The notes under the pieces are model-generated. The model saw only the letters and a list, made by a program, of their open reading frames with translations, did no database searches and had not been told where the DNA came from. The translations under genes were made by a program, and so were the position numbers. From Lyophyllum atratum (Eukaryota > Basidiomycota > Agaricomycetes > Agaricales > Lyophyllaceae): 64,000 nucleotides of DNA. This document shows positions 48,638 through 61,600 of this stretch, piece after piece. Location: assembly GCA_014905825.1 (NCBI GenBank), contig JACGCN010000021.1, forward strand, positions 682,001 through 746,000. The letters are read 5' to 3'. How positions within the stretch are numbered: the first letter of the stretch is position 1; every line of letters starts with the position of its first letter.

Positions 48638-51056
48638 ATGCGCTTCACGCTCAAACAATCCTCTCTCGCCAACACTGGCCCGCAGGTCGGGTTCAGGATC
48701 GACTTCCTTGGGGCCGCAGCCCTCATCCTCGCCACAGTCGCTTATCAGCACATGCCCCAATCCCAGCCAACTCTGCTCGGGCGATACGGTTCTTCCGCTA
48801 TCCCGATGCCGCCCCCTCCACCTCCAACCAGCGCCACCAAGCCCGCACCCTCGAGGACAGCCCCCTTCGGAAGCTTTCAAAGCGATTCCGAATTGCCTCA
48901 TGCTCCCTACATCCCGCTATCCATCGTGGCAGGGGGTCTTCTCGTTGGTGCTGGTATGTCGCCCGTCCCTTCCGCTTGTCATCACCTGAACTAATCCCTT
49001 CATAGCAACCTTCGCCGCCGCCGCCGTAAAACACACGAAGGCGCGCAAGGATGGTCAGCCTCCTTCTGGGAACGATGATGAAGCCGAGGAGGACGAGGAC
49101 GTTAATGAACAAAGTCACGATGAAGATGAAGACGGCGATTCCGGCCACGGTGATCCTGGAGATCCCGACGACCCCCCTCCCCCATCAAGCGGCTCCAAGG
49201 TCGAGTATGACCCTCCGCACGCTCCACTCCCTACCCAAATTTGGTACACCTTCCTGCTCGTAGTCATTCTCTCCGCCCTCACCCTCGCCTTCACCTACAC
49301 CCGCTTCTTCCCCGCCTACACCACGTCGTTCCGTAAGATGCTCGACAGCGCGGCCCGGGCGTTTTCTTGCAACATCGGCCTAAGCTTAAATTCCGTGGAG
49401 CTTACAACGGGACTGAAGGACATCCCGCTCAAGCTTAACGGGTCCATCCAGAACGCTTCCGCACAACCATTCAATGTCACGACGGAATTCGTCCTAGAAC
49501 TAGTATTGGCTCCCATTGCTTCCCCTGCCGTCGCCCTTGCTTGGCGAACCTTCGACGTATGTCAACCCCGGCCGTGGTGGACGCTGGGGTCGGTTCAACC
49601 TTCAAACGCCGCGGAGGCAGCTTCAGGACCTCCGGTGTCTCAAACGATGGTGGCTTTGCCGGCGGTTTTGAGCCGTTGCTGGACCCTAGCAGGTGGTTTG
49701 TTGGTGTCAGCCCTCGTCGGAGCTTGGGTTACCCGGCAGCGTAGGGGTTGTCCAGGTCGGCCTGTCATAATGACGCCGGTAGAACCGGGCGATGAGGCCA
49801 TCATGGAGGATAATGTGGCCCTCGTTCATCTTGAAGAAGAAGATTTGCAGTCGTTCAAGTTACGCGCAGTCCTCCCGATACCCGACGTAGAACACTTAGA
49901 ACCCCCGGCGCTGGACGCCGTCCCCACTCCCAGCGCGTTCCCTCTCCCTGGCAATGATGTGGGAAGGCTGCATGACCCCCTCGAGGTTCCTTTGCCCGAA
50001 GACGACGAGGCCGATTGGGACGAGGTGGTGATGCCTTCTCCTCCCAGAGGCGATGGCGAAGACTGGTATCACGCGCTTAGTATTCCCCTTCCTGATGATA
50101 CCGACGACGGTTGGGTAGAGGAGGTCCCATGCAGCATGGGGGTAGCTGAGGTGAGTTATAACCTTGCTCCTTGATCGTCTATCATTTCTAAATGTTCTTT
50201 TTTGCATATTTAGGCATCTTCTTCGACACCAAGTGTAGCCTCAATTTCAGAGTTTCTCGCAACCCCAGTCGACACAATCTCAACATCGGATGTGAGACCG
50301 GAACCCAAGGGCCTCGAGTCTTCACCCTGGGCACCTGCCTTCACGTCCAATCCAACCGCAGCATCGGAAGCATCAACGTTCACTGTGTCTGACGGGTCCA
50401 GGAAATTGAAGCACCAGCAGAGAAGGGCTCAGCAGAGGCAGAACAAGAAAAACAAACATCTGGTACCTCTCCTAGCCGACCTCGCTCTGGACACCCAAAA
50501 CGAAATGGCGCCGCAGGACGGGCCGAGTGTAGTGTCGCATACTGGTGAGGAAGAGGAGGACGGGGATAACACGCCTATTTTTTTCTCGAAGGGACCGGGA
50601 GCTGGGCATGTCACAGGGATCTTAGACGTGGTGGAGGAGGCGGTGCCTATGTGCGCGTTGATGACCGGAGTAGAGAAGGCTTTGCCCAGGGTGCGCTTGA
50701 ACGTCTTCTCTCCTCGTTCATTCGTTAATTTGCCTCTTTAGCCTTCTACACCCCGGGCAGTCCTACAGCTCAGCACTGCCGTGAACACCACCGTCCCAAG
50801 CCCAGGCCCCACTCTTACTGTCCCTCAATCCGCTGCCAACTTCGTCGATCTGCAGCAAATGCAAGAGCAGAGGCCACCCAGACCCGCACCGCTCAGCACG
50901 GGGCCCAACTCGTCGGACATAGGCGCTTCTGATGAACCTTGGAAGACTAAGAATCGCAACAGAAGGGCTAGGCAGAGGGTGAATAAGAGGAACAGGTGGT
51001 TGGTGCCTCTTCTCGGCGATATACCTCTCGATGCTAGGCCGCGAGGTGGAAAGTAA
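48638..51056 (+). CDS. Large multi-span membrane protein of unknown function
   Basis: Exons 48638-48953, 49006-50150, 50214-50690 and 50742-51056 give 750 residues, with GT-AG introns of 51-63 nt. Hydrophobic segments are visible: GFRIDFLGAAALILATVAY near residue 20, IPLSIVAGGLLVGAATFAAA near 100, IWYTFLLVVILSALTLAFTY near 190, and TLAGGLLVSALVGAWV near 340. An acidic linker (about 120-170) separates spans 2 and 3. The C-terminal 380 residues are acidic and disordered-looking, except for two basic modules sharing QRxNKxNxxLVPLLxDxxLD. One has NKKNKHLVPLLADLALD and the other NKRNRWLVPLLGDIPLD. I do not recognise the family. It follows the 128-bp repeat array, whose copies may affect its promoter. 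Confidence 0.65.
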
Positions 51057-53086
51057 AGGTTTCGGATGAGATTTGGTATCAGTAACCAGGGCCAGATGAT
51101 GGAGGGCAATGGAGGAGAGGGGAGGAGAGCAGGAAGATGGGATCCCTCTGTCGCTGACGAGTGTTCAGAGTGTGGTCCCAGTTCGGACTAGACGGACAGT
51201 TGACGAATTGAACGCCAGTCTCTTCCTTTCTGTTCTTCTTCTTTTTTCTCCATTCGCTGCGTCTCACTGGTCCTTAGGAGGACCAATACCTTTGCCTCAT
51301 TGAAACAATGCCTATTTCTTGCATTTTTTTTATCTCTATTATTTTTTTCTCATTTCGTGATATGCGTCTCTGTATTCTTAGATCTAAATCATTGTACTTC
51401 AATATCGATACACATATACATATTGCCTGCCCTCCAACCTACTGTGCGATACTGTGTTGCAAAGCCTAAGCGACAAAAAAACCAACAAATAGCCAACACT
51501 CCGCTTTCCTCACTCGTTAGCGTTGCACAGTCCTCGCACCCTGTGGTCGAGGTGATCCCGCCTACGTCTGGACAAACAATCCCAGACTATCGAAGGCCTT
51601 CTACTCGAGGATCGGTGCAGGGAACATGAACTGGCATACGAATCAAACCTCCCTCATGCTGCGCCTTGCTCGTGGACCCAGCTATAAAGCTTCTTCTACC
51701 GGCTACCACTTTTCTCGAGCAGTCAAACCAGCCAGTAGACCTTAGCCTCCTACTCAGAAAAATCTCGAATTGGCGTGTTTGAAACCTCAGCCAAAGGAAC
51801 CCTTTTAGTGATTAGAAGTTGAAGGTATTTCCGCCGTACATCAAGATCGGTGACATCAGGCCTCGATGTCTGGGGCACGGGTCGTGGACCATCACCGAAG
51901 TTGTCTCCACACGTCGCAGGGGATAGGGTGCCGGCTGTGAGGATAAATTCGTCATACCTTGTATGGTTTCAATGTAGCTTAGAAAAACCGCTTCATATCT
52001 ACGATTGAGCAATTTGTGTAGACATGGTCCTCCAGATACGGGTACGAGACGCTAATCAGAGGAACTTCGTTGAACGGCTATAGAGGAATTGCTCTCCGGA
52101 TGGCGTCCCTGTCCAGCGGCCCAAGTAGGTCCGCAAGTCCAGGTGTCCAAGTGGAGGGGGTTGAGCAGATGCAGAACCAATGTGAATGCTCCTCGAGGCA
52201 GAGGTTTAGCAGGCAGGGTACATCTGTGCGCGAGAGAGACAATCAATAGGACGTGGTTTGACCTCTCCAGAAATAATTATGTCGTTTCCAAAGTTCAAGA
52301 AGAATGGTGCTTCAAAACATCTGGAGATCAAGACTGTGACACCATGTTAGTTCTGTCATATGTCCGCGCGCGCAAGCTAGAACGTACTTCAGGTGATGAA
52401 GTCAAAAGCTCTATCGGGTCCCGGCTCTGACTTGTAAGTTGCAAGGGTCTTAATGTAGAGGGCATCCAATTGGACCAAGATCGTTGCCATCGCTATAAAT
52501 ATCGAAGTGCATCCTGGAGTTGAAGCATGTGCTCGAAGGTAAGTATGACGATACAAGATGGACCATGGGACATCTCTCCAACAGCTGGTTCCCATAACAA
52601 AGTTGCTTTGCAGGGTCGCTTTGCATAGGTCTGTCGAAGGTTCGAAAGTCGGGACAGCAGAGTCGTTGATTCCGTCCAGCCTAGCAAATCTCTTGATTTG
52701 CCTGTGGTCTTGCTATTCTAGCCAGGACAGCGTATTCTGTCAAAGGACCATGTGCCAAGCCCGGAGCATCTCTGATTCTCCTCGCGAGGCCAGAGTTGTT
52801 GCCATGGATGATGAGAAACAAAGTCGATCAATTGTGAACAATGTGGTTCCTCGGTGACCGCCACCCAACCGCCACCTACAGTACATAAAGCCCAGCTCAA
52901 AGATGATGCTCCCATTTTGGCCCCTTCTACCTTCTCAACGCTCCTTTTCCCTCTCGACTGGGTCGAATTCAGCCATTCAAATCGCACGAACTAACCTTCG
53001 CAGGACGCGCCCCAACGTTCTTTCAGCCCCAGGCTTGACGCTGCAGGACCTTTTTTCAAACATATAAATTCTCTCGACCTGTGACG
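51057..53086. other. Two-kilobase stretch without a supported gene
   Basis: Short ORFs in both strands (51300-51629, 52089-52430, 52558-52857, 53260-52991) lack motifs and splice continuity. A TATA-like ACATAAAG at about 52884, about 200 bp before the next start, and C/T-rich sequence after 52915 probably belong to the promoter and leader of the secreted-protein gene. Confidence 0.45.
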
Positions 53087-54630
53087 ATGAAGTTCGCGCT
53101 CTGTGTCGTTCCTATTGCTTCGGCACTCTTGGTGTCCGCTGCCCCATATAACTTGAAGCGCGCTGTTGATCCAGCTCTTGTGCCCGAGTTTGGGCTCGCC
53201 GCAGGTTTGAACCCGACTGGTACCGGTGATTGCGACGGAATCAGGAATGCCGCAGGTCAAGTTGTCAAAATTCCCTGTGCGTGCCCGCCTGAGAGGGAGG
53301 CGTTTATCCAGGTGAGTCGTGAAATGTATATTGCGGGTTTTTGATCTAATCTCTCGTTATGTATAGTCGCTCAACGCGAACGTGGCCGCTGGAAAGGCTG
53401 TCAACAACCCATCTGTTGCCGTATCCTTCCCCACTGATGGCTCCAAGGCATCTCAACTCACCCGCATGCAAGCCGCGCTCGTGACTCTGCAAAATCTCAA
53501 CGGCCCTGGAAAGGGTTGCCCAGCTGCTTCCACGACCTTCCTCGCTCAACAGAAAGCTATTCAAGATGGTAACGTTCCGGCCGCTCCTGCTCCTGCCCCT
53601 GCCCCTGCTCCTGCCCCCGCACCCGCACCAGCACCAGCACCAGCACCGGCTGCTGGTGGTGTTGACCCCGCGTTGGTCCCGCAGTTCGGACTCTCCTCTG
53701 GTTTGAACCCCACTGGCACGGGGGATTGTGATGGTATTACCAACGCCGCTGGCCAGGTAGTGAAGATCCCATGTGCATGCCCGCCCGACAGGAAGACTTT
53801 CATCCAAGTAAGTGATACAGTATACTTCGGCACGAGTTAGCTATAATAAAGCTCCGTTCCGGTATTTAGTTCTTGAGCGCCAATGTCGCGGCTGGCTTCG
53901 CTGTGAACAACCCCTCAATTAAGGTGTCCTTCCCGACAGGTGGCTCCAAGGACGCGCAACTCACCCGCATGCAAGCCGCCCTCGTCACTCTGCAGAACCT
54001 TAACGGCCCTGGCAAAGGCTGCCCGGCTGCATCTACCACGTTCCTTGCTCAACAAAAGGCCATCCAGGACGGTAACGCCCCGGCTACACCAGCTCCAGCT
54101 CCCGCGCCTGCACCTGCCCCCGCTCCTGCACCGGCGCCGGCCCCTGCACCAGCCGCTGATGGTGTTAACCCTGCCCTCGTTCCCGACCTCGGCCATGCCT
54201 CTGGCTTGAACCCCACTGGCACCGGCGACTGTGACGGGATTACCAACGCCGCAGGCCAGGTTGTCAAGATCCCGTGCTCCTGCCCCCCTGACCGCGCAAC
54301 CTTCATTAAGGTACTAGCCATCGTATACTCCTCTACCCTGACGGACAATTGCTGACACCGTCGTTCATCGCAGGCCTTGAACGCTGACGTTGCCGCTGGA
54401 AAGGCCGTCAACAACCCCTCTGTGTCCTTGTCATTCCCCACTGACAACTCAAACCAGTCAAAGGCGGCGCGCATTGTCGCCTCGCTGATTACACTCCAAA
54501 ACCTCAATGGGCCGGGTGTTGGTTGCCCAGCTGCGTCTACCACCCTCTCGGTACGCTGATCCTCTCGCCCTGTTTATGTGCATCTGCTCATCGAGATATC
54601 TAGGCTCAACTCAAGGCTGTTCAGGGATAG
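53087..54630 (+). CDS. Secreted protein of three tandem four-Cys mod­ules with Ala-Pro linkers
   Basis: Exons 53087-53311, 53367-53807, 53870-54310, 54374-54550 and 54604-54630 give 436 residues. The signal peptide is MKFALCVVPIASALLVSAAP. Three modules of about 105 residues follow. Each has GLNPTGTGDCDG, QVVKIPC[AS]CPP, AAGxAVNNPS and TLQNLNGPGxGCPAASTT, that is four Cys per module, fitting two disulfides. Modules are joined by Ala-Pro repeats of about 25 residues. An intron interrupts each module at the same place (after FIQ, FIQ and FIK, phase 0), and exons 2 and 3 are both exactly 441 bp. Single-module relatives of this type exist in many agaricomycetes as unnamed secreted proteins, as far as I recall; function is unknown. 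Start ATG 53087 opens the signal peptide. Confidence 0.88.
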
Positions 54631-55091
54631 ATCCAATGTGGTTATGAAGTCGAGTATTATTATGCTTCATTATCGTCGCGTTACTGTAGCTTGGCATTCT
54701 GGATGTTCAGCTTCTTGGATCATAACACTGAAAGAACTGCAAAGAACATACGTGGCTTGTCGTTCAAGGCGAGGTTGCTTCATATTACACACTGGTGATA
54801 CCCCAGCAAGCTTTTCAAGAAGCGTTTGAACAATATTAATTATGCACGAAGACTCAATATATAGAGGGGGATGTGCCCAACGTCGAAGTCCAGCTCTCCA
54901 TGGTACCTTTCAACAATCTCATCAGACGAGATCCATGGACGAACATCAACGATATATTGAAAGGTCGTATACTACTACTACTACAGAGGGCAGTCAAAAA
55001 TTGATACCTTGGGAAAAAGAAATTACCTAACCTGGGGACAAAGATAGTCAGCGATGTTGCAAAGGACACGATGGATAACGAATTTCAGAGA

Positions 55092-55436
55092 GCTAGGTAA
55101 AAAAAAATGGTTGTCGGCATACTTGAGCAGCGGTGTCTAATCGCTTCTTGGAAACACGGACCATAGCATGGATCATCATGAAGGGTGGGAAAGATGGCAC
55201 CAGGAGCAGTCACGAAACGTGGACTCACATTGGAGGGCGACGAACGAAGACCAAAAATCAGCAATGCTCCTGCGCAAACATGATGCTCCATCTTGATCTG
55301 GGGAGAAGACGCGTTATCAGTAACTTGTCGCAGGTAGGATGTTACAGGAATAGGAATCAGAAGGCTAGGTAAGAAAGATTTGTCGGCATGCTTGAGCAGC
55401 GGTGTCTAGTCGCTTCTTGGAAACACGGACCATAGC
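55092..55436. repeat. Direct repeat, two copies about 270 bp apart
   Basis: Copies at 55092-55167 and 55364-55436 share GAGCAGCGGTGTCTA, CGCTTCTTGGAAACACGGAC and the upstream GCTAGGTAA. The sequence between them also resembles the part after copy 2 in places (a GAGTnnG donor-like site on the minus strand after a T/G-rich stretch). A local tandem duplication of about 270 bp explains this. On the minus strand each copy could read MVRVSKKRLDTAAQ, but no gene could be built around it. The rest of 54631-56970 holds only short, unsupported ORFs. Confidence 0.8.
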
Positions 55437-56970
55437 GGATATTCATCCTCAAGAGAGAACAAGGGAACGATACTCACTTGAGCTTGATATCCGACCAACA
55501 GCGCCTCCTAAGTTACAGCTCCATCAGATCCAAAGTGCGTAGACCTTAGCAAGAAGAAGGATGGGTGAAGGGAGAAGAGGGAGACGGGGAAAAAGCAAAA
55601 TTTATGCGCGGGAACAAGTCACGTGAATCTAAGCCCCCCAAGTTGATTGAAATTCGAGGCGGTGGCTGTAACCACTCGAGCCAGTCCGTGACGGCGACGT
55701 TCAACTCGTTCAAACTCAAAGAAATCCACTACATTGAATCTGAAAGTTATATGCATCCTTTCAATTGGTTGCTGCTCTGAGCAAAGGGGAAAAATACGCG
55801 GCAACGCCCATTAAATGTCCCAATGACTGGCTTCCACCACAACTCCATGTGCGGGGACCCACGGATCGGATAGCTGTGTTTAGAGGTGTGAAGCCCAGCA
55901 CTGCAAAGTTGCAAACAGTGCAGATCTCTCAGTTAAGTCCATCGAGTTTTCCGACCGGCTAAATTGAATGAGCAATTTGAATCAGTGGATTGAGCACCCT
56001 GATGTTGCCAGAATCACAGCATGTCGTCTCATCAGGTCCGTCTCTTCAACTTTGACGTTCATAAACATGACTTACACTGTTCCTGACAATGACAACAACC
56101 AGTGCAGGTTTTAGGTGGGATTATGATATTCTATGTCATCACCGTCGTGTCAAAGTCAGTAATGGGCGTCAAGCTTCAACGCTCTGTCGGAATCAGTCAT
56201 CCTGCCACTGCATACTCCACCTTCCGCATCATCCAACTGGTACAGAAGCCAGGAAATGGATGGCGGCATCAGTGCTTCGTGATGCTCAGGTCTTGACGCT
56301 CACGGGTGCGAAGTGGGAGGTTGCGACTCAGGCACACTATCATGATCGGTCTTCGACGCGTCAACTTATCGTCCCTCGGAGCCGATAGGCACACGATGAT
56401 ACTGCGCCTCTTTGAGTATGTACTGCTCGTCAGCGGATCTGCACAGTGACATATGAAGAATGCCAAGTTGTCACATAAATAACCTCTATCCACACAGATA
56501 CAAGTCCGTCTCTTCCGATCGCCCTTTTCATTGTGGCTGACATCATGTTGCAGGCATCACATTCCGTATTGAGTAGATCATTTACCGACTACTAAAACAA
56601 CTGCCTGACAAGATGAATAACTTCGAAGGAACTCAGTTTTAGACATAACATGGATTGCAAGACGTTTCATTGGGGTCGTTCCGAACAACTGGCTGATCTT
56701 CAATGGACCAAATCTATATCATTTCATCTGATGTCACCTCTCTACTACTAGAGCCTGGAGTTCATTATAACGGCTGGTCACGAGTCTAAGCCTCGAGTTC
56801 ACTCTGCCATAACGCTCGATCCAATGAGTGGGATGTGTGATCGTGAATCTTTAAATAAAGCTCCGGCTCGGTTTGATTCCGTGTACCGGCATGTGAGATG
56901 ACATTGACATGACGAGATGAAGCTTGTGTGCTTACTACTCACACTGCAACTCTGCTTCTAGCACACCACG

Positions 56971-58454
56971 ATGCGTGCCATCCTCGTCAAAGATGAAAAA
57001 GGGCCAGTGGAAAACTTATATCTAGGTGAAGTGCCCACACCGACGCCTGGCAAAGGCGAGGTCCTTGTAAAGGTGCGTCTGACGGAGCTCAGCTCCTCTC
57101 ATCTACTGATCAAACGCCGCGCGTAGATCAAGGCGTTTGGCCTCAATCGCATGGACATAATCCAACGCGAAGGCTTCTACCCACCCCCTCCGGGATCGTC
57201 GACTATTCTCGGCGTCGAGTTCTCCGGTCACATCTCCGCCCTGGGCGCAGATGTTTCAGGATGGAAAGTTGGTGACGAAGTCCTAGGACTCGCCGGCGGT
57301 GTTAGTCCATCGCTAAATCCGTTGAAACGATCACATCTAATCAATGGTCCCGCTTCGTTCGTGACTTAGGGCGCATACGCGGAATATATCGCTCTGCCAG
57401 CCACGCATGTCATCCGCAAACCAAGCTATCTGTCTTGGGTTCAAGCTGCAAGTATACCAGAAAGTTTCCTAACCGGTCAGTCGTTGTGCATCCGGTCCAC
57501 GTACAGGCAAAGTTTCATGGGTGTTATACAGCCTATCAAGCACTCATTCTGTGCGCAGAATTGAAAAAGGGTGCTAACGTTCTTGTCCATGCTGGCGCTT
57601 CGGGTGTCGGTGTGGCAGCCATTCAGTTAGCTCGCTTCTACGGAGCGTGAGTATTTATGCTTGTTCGACGTCCTTCATATCCACAAAATGACGTCGTGCA
57701 GGCAAACCGTGACTGCAACTGCATCGACTCGAGAGAAGCTCGATTGGCTTTTAAGGCTTCCCAACGGAGCCACCCATGTCGCCAACTATAAAACAGAGGA
57801 TTTCTCCACTGTAGTCAAGAATGCTACAGGTAATAAAGGCGCCGACGTTGTGGTTGACTTCGTGGGCAAAAGCCATTGGAAGCAAAACATTGAGTCTTTA
57901 GCCGTTGACGGCCATATGACAATGCTGGCCTTGCTCAGCGGTGAGAGCTTATCCAAGTTATGTTGTCGTGAGCCCCTGAATTACTCGTCTTCTTCTAGGC
58001 TCGGAGGTTGACGTCGACCTTAAACCACTCTTATACAAACGACTTCGCATCCAAGGCTCCACTTTGCGTTCCCGGCCTGTCGAATACCAAGCCGATCTGA
58101 TCGCGCGGTAGGTTTTGCAGTTCTGGTCGTCCTTCCTTAACCTTCCTCAATAAACCTATTCCTGCGCGTAAGGTTTGGGCGTGAGGTTCTGGGACATATA
58201 ACGGGTTCGGAAGGAACAGGACCCATTAAGCTCTATATTCACAAGGCAGGTCTTCCAAAAAAAGTATCTCCCTATCACGCTGATCATGAACGGTTCGCTA
58301 GGTTTATCCATGGACAGAAATTCAGGAGGCTCATCGCGAAATGCAAGCCAACGCGAATAGGTGAGGATTTAAGTTACATCCAGCAGGCTTCCCAGACGAC
58401 TGTCTAATCTTTCTACTTGTGGGCAGTGGAAAAATTGTTGTCGAGGTTATCTGA
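56971..58454 (+). CDS. Zinc-independent alcohol dehydrogenase/quinone oxidoreductase (MDR)
   Basis: This is an NADPH-dependent reductase of the medium-chain family. Nine exons (56971-57072, 57127-57300, 57370-57475, 57532-57646, 57702-57940, 57999-58107, 58173-58245, 58302-58360, 58427-58454) give 334 residues. The GroES-like N-terminal half has MRAILVKDEKGPVENLYLGE, then GLNRMDIIQREG and LGVEFSGHI. The Rossmann half has VLVHAGASGVGVAAIQLA and KGADVVVDFVG. The end reads VYPWTEIQEAHREM and GKIVVEV. It lacks the Cys cluster of zinc ADHs and resembles TP53I3-like quinone oxidoreductases. The intron at 58246-58301 must use a GC donor (AAG then GCAGGT) to keep this ending in frame. Confidence 0.92.
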
Positions 58455-58591
58455 TTAATACCGCTGATTTCTCTCTGTACGCTGGGATGAATAACTCCAT
58501 TCGACTGCATTCGACTGCTAGATGGCCCATCGTGACTGGCACTGCCTAAACCTCCTTGCTCGGGAAATCCTATGTAAGTAATGGAGCTCGT

Positions 58592-58613
58592 GTGCCTGAT
58601 TATGATCAGGCAC
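58592..58613. other. Perfect 9-bp inverted repeat
   Basis: GTGCCTGAT, a 4-nt spacer and ATCAGGCAC form a hairpin-capable palindrome about 140 bp after the quinone oxidoreductase stop. It may be chance, a factor-binding site or a 3' end signal. Confidence 0.5.
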
Positions 58614-61600
58614 GGAGGTCAACTTCAAGATGGCATCTGATGTGTCCAGCAATCCCTCCATGCCTCAAGTGACCGGCCTTAGCTCCAGTTTTATCTTGTC
58701 AAATTAGCTCGGCAATGTCCTTTCGATGTGGTACTGCTCCTGATCATGATGGAATCTCGAGTCTTCGCAGCACTGAGTATTTGCATTGATACAGGCGAAC
58801 GATTGTCAGAACGCCACGATGGTGATGAGACCTTAATTGGGAGCGCTTAACGTAACAGCGCCTCTTCAGGTCAGGCAGCACCCATGCCTGTGACATGTTG
58901 GTGACATGGGAATGCGAGCAGCCGGCGGCATTTCTGTCGGAAACTCACGGCCGTGAAATATCATCGTCGGCGCCCTTCCATTTTGGGCCCACAACTCGAC
59001 CCTGTTTCTTGACGACTGAAAAATTCGTCGATAGGTACTAGTAAAAGAGTGGCATTTATCCCGTCCCTGTGATGACCATTCCCAACTTGAATGATCTGAT
59101 GCTGATCCTTCACCAATATTATACCACCCATCGCTCACTTTCGCTGATGCCTCTTTGGCATGTTCCTGACATCTCTCTATGCTTGAATTATGAAGGCCGA
59201 AAATTCAATCAATTCCAAGCCCTTCGGCTTCCTCCAGGTTTCGGTCGTCCGACTCTCCTGATCATTATACCGGACTAAGCTTGCTTCAGTTATGTCCAGC
59301 GCTCGGAAGCTACAGTTACGTACATGTAGCGTCTGACCGGGCTATGTTGACCTTCACGAGCGATGCTATGTCTATATCTCCAGTGGCACTTCATTTTCCT
59401 GTGACCCTTCAAGCTTAGAGACTGGCACCCTGGACGAGAAACATACGGCAACCAAGTCGAGATCGGGCCGGTTCAGAACACCAACAGCTCATGCTTCGAC
59501 TTCGAACCCAATATTCCCAGATGGCCGCTGTCACCCGTCCTGTGATGTCCTTTCAATCCAAAGCTTGCTTCTCCAACCTCGTGTCATGATTTACGCGCGT
59601 GTCCTGTACAGTTTGGTTCATTTATCCTTTCATACCATGACCAGGGATGATCGGAAGGCTTGGTCAATACATAGCTGTTTATTTGAAATCAGCTAGCTTC
59701 AACTAGGAATTCTTTCGGAATAAGAACTGCGTCTTGGGTGGGCACTTACCTATCCCTTCATTCGTATACTTATATGGGTGTTTGATGTAGATGGTACTCT
59801 TACCCAGTCAGCGTAACGAGACCAGACCTTGGGCAATCATTTTGCACCCTGCGACCCCGTCGTGCGATTGCTGCTAGTGTGACGTGTAACAATCATGTTA
59901 AAGGGACCGCAAAGACTCGCAATAGCATGCTGATCAAGACATCCTGACAATCCGCCAGCATGGTGTGAGAAACGAAAACATGCGGTCCTTGGACAGCGGG
60001 AGCAGCGTGGGGAACGGAATGCACGTCTCTATTGCATCAACGAAAGAAACTAGACACCAGAGCACAAAGATGGATAGGTTCCAGACGGTACCTCGAATCC
60101 TTCGTCAGAGTTTGTGGACATTAGGCTTTGGACCCTATTCATCATTGATTACCTAGAGCCTGGAAGCCGAGCACATCGCAGAGGTCGCCTAAGTCCCATC
60201 GAGAAATCGCGCAGACTCCGGCACGATAGGCGTACTGAAGCATGAGATAGAACATCGAGGCGCGAGTACTATCCGTTCCGTTTCGGAAAATCAATTCGGG
60301 TTGATATCATCGAATCGTATACCCGCGGAATATTCCTGCAACGCCGGGAAATTGGGCACCAGAGAACGTTCTTCCGGCGCGACTGTTATGCATGGGTGAC
60401 AGGTGAGGGCCTGTAACTCCGACAGGCTCAGAAATGAGCAGTGCGAACGCGATTACCAATTATCTGACAGATTCTTGGGGATTTCAAAGCACACTGAAGC
60501 GCGGAGTGGTACCATGTACCCAGCCACGGCTTTGTTTATCCTGTCCCCTGATACCATCGAAGAAGCTCAGGTAATCTGCGATATGTTACCGGCGGACTTC
60601 TGAACCCCAAACGACACTCATGGCATACAATGCGCACGTGCTGGATATGCCGCGGTTGAGCAATATCAGCTCACCCCAACGTGAGGGCCGATGATTATGG
60701 TCATGGGATGCCGCCCAGCAATGTAGTCCTAAGCCAAGTGATCCGACAAGCAAAAGAGACAAGCAAAGACCTTGCGTATATACAGGTCACCCAGAAGAAT
60801 AGTGTGGTACAGGTTTCGAAGCGGATTTGGTTTGCCAGTGAACAACCGTTGATAGAAGCGGGCGCCGTCGGGTGGTGCGGCTCGGTATAACCATGAACGG
60901 TACACAATAAGCACAGCCCGTAGATCACCCCTGCGCGACCTCGAATGGGATGTGTCGGTCACTGGGGATAGTATCGACAAAAGGTGTTGCCCATTCCCTG
61001 AGACGGTTGAGCACTGCAAGTGAAATATGACTCCTGTGGCGGTGCCTTATTGTAGGACGCACCAGACTTTCGAGTTTCTGACCCCCCATCGGTCTGAAAA
61101 AAGATCCGGACTGATTCCTATGTCATTGGAACCCATTGGAACGGGATGATTGAGGCGCCGATTGCACCTTGTAGCGCTCGGGAGAAGGTGGAACTCGAAC
61201 AACCCAAGAGTTCGAGTCGAGTCATCCCGTGTCAAGCGGTCATAGGCTGCCGTTGACCACTTCGCGTTAGATGGCTGTGCGCAATATTCGAGTCGGATTT
61301 CAATGTGCCTGATTGCTCTGGCCAGCTGAGATAACTAACGAATTGTTAGGAACAACTCTTGCGGTGCTGACAAGATACATCCTGTTAGAATTGCCATTTT
61401 AGTTATCTCCATATTTTGTTAGATTTGAAACTTCCCTGATCTCCCCTTGTTTGGGCGTTGTGGTCGTTGCCGCAATCATTATCAGATCCATTTTGTCCTC
61501 TCACCCGTTCAACGTCTGGCTCTTCGTGGGAGAGACCCGCGCCTGTAACGGTTCCGTCAGGCATTCCCTCTTTGAGTCAATGATGGTCACCCGTGCCATC

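Noticed and set aside
54049..54543. 164-codon minus ORF rich in Gly-Ala
   Set aside because: Reverse reading of the Ala-Pro linker DNA of the secreted-protein gene.
57476..57531. Apparent frameshift in the quinone oxidoreductase gene
   Set aside because: A 56-nt intron from GTCAGT to TACAG restores PESFLTAYQAL, so no mutation is needed.
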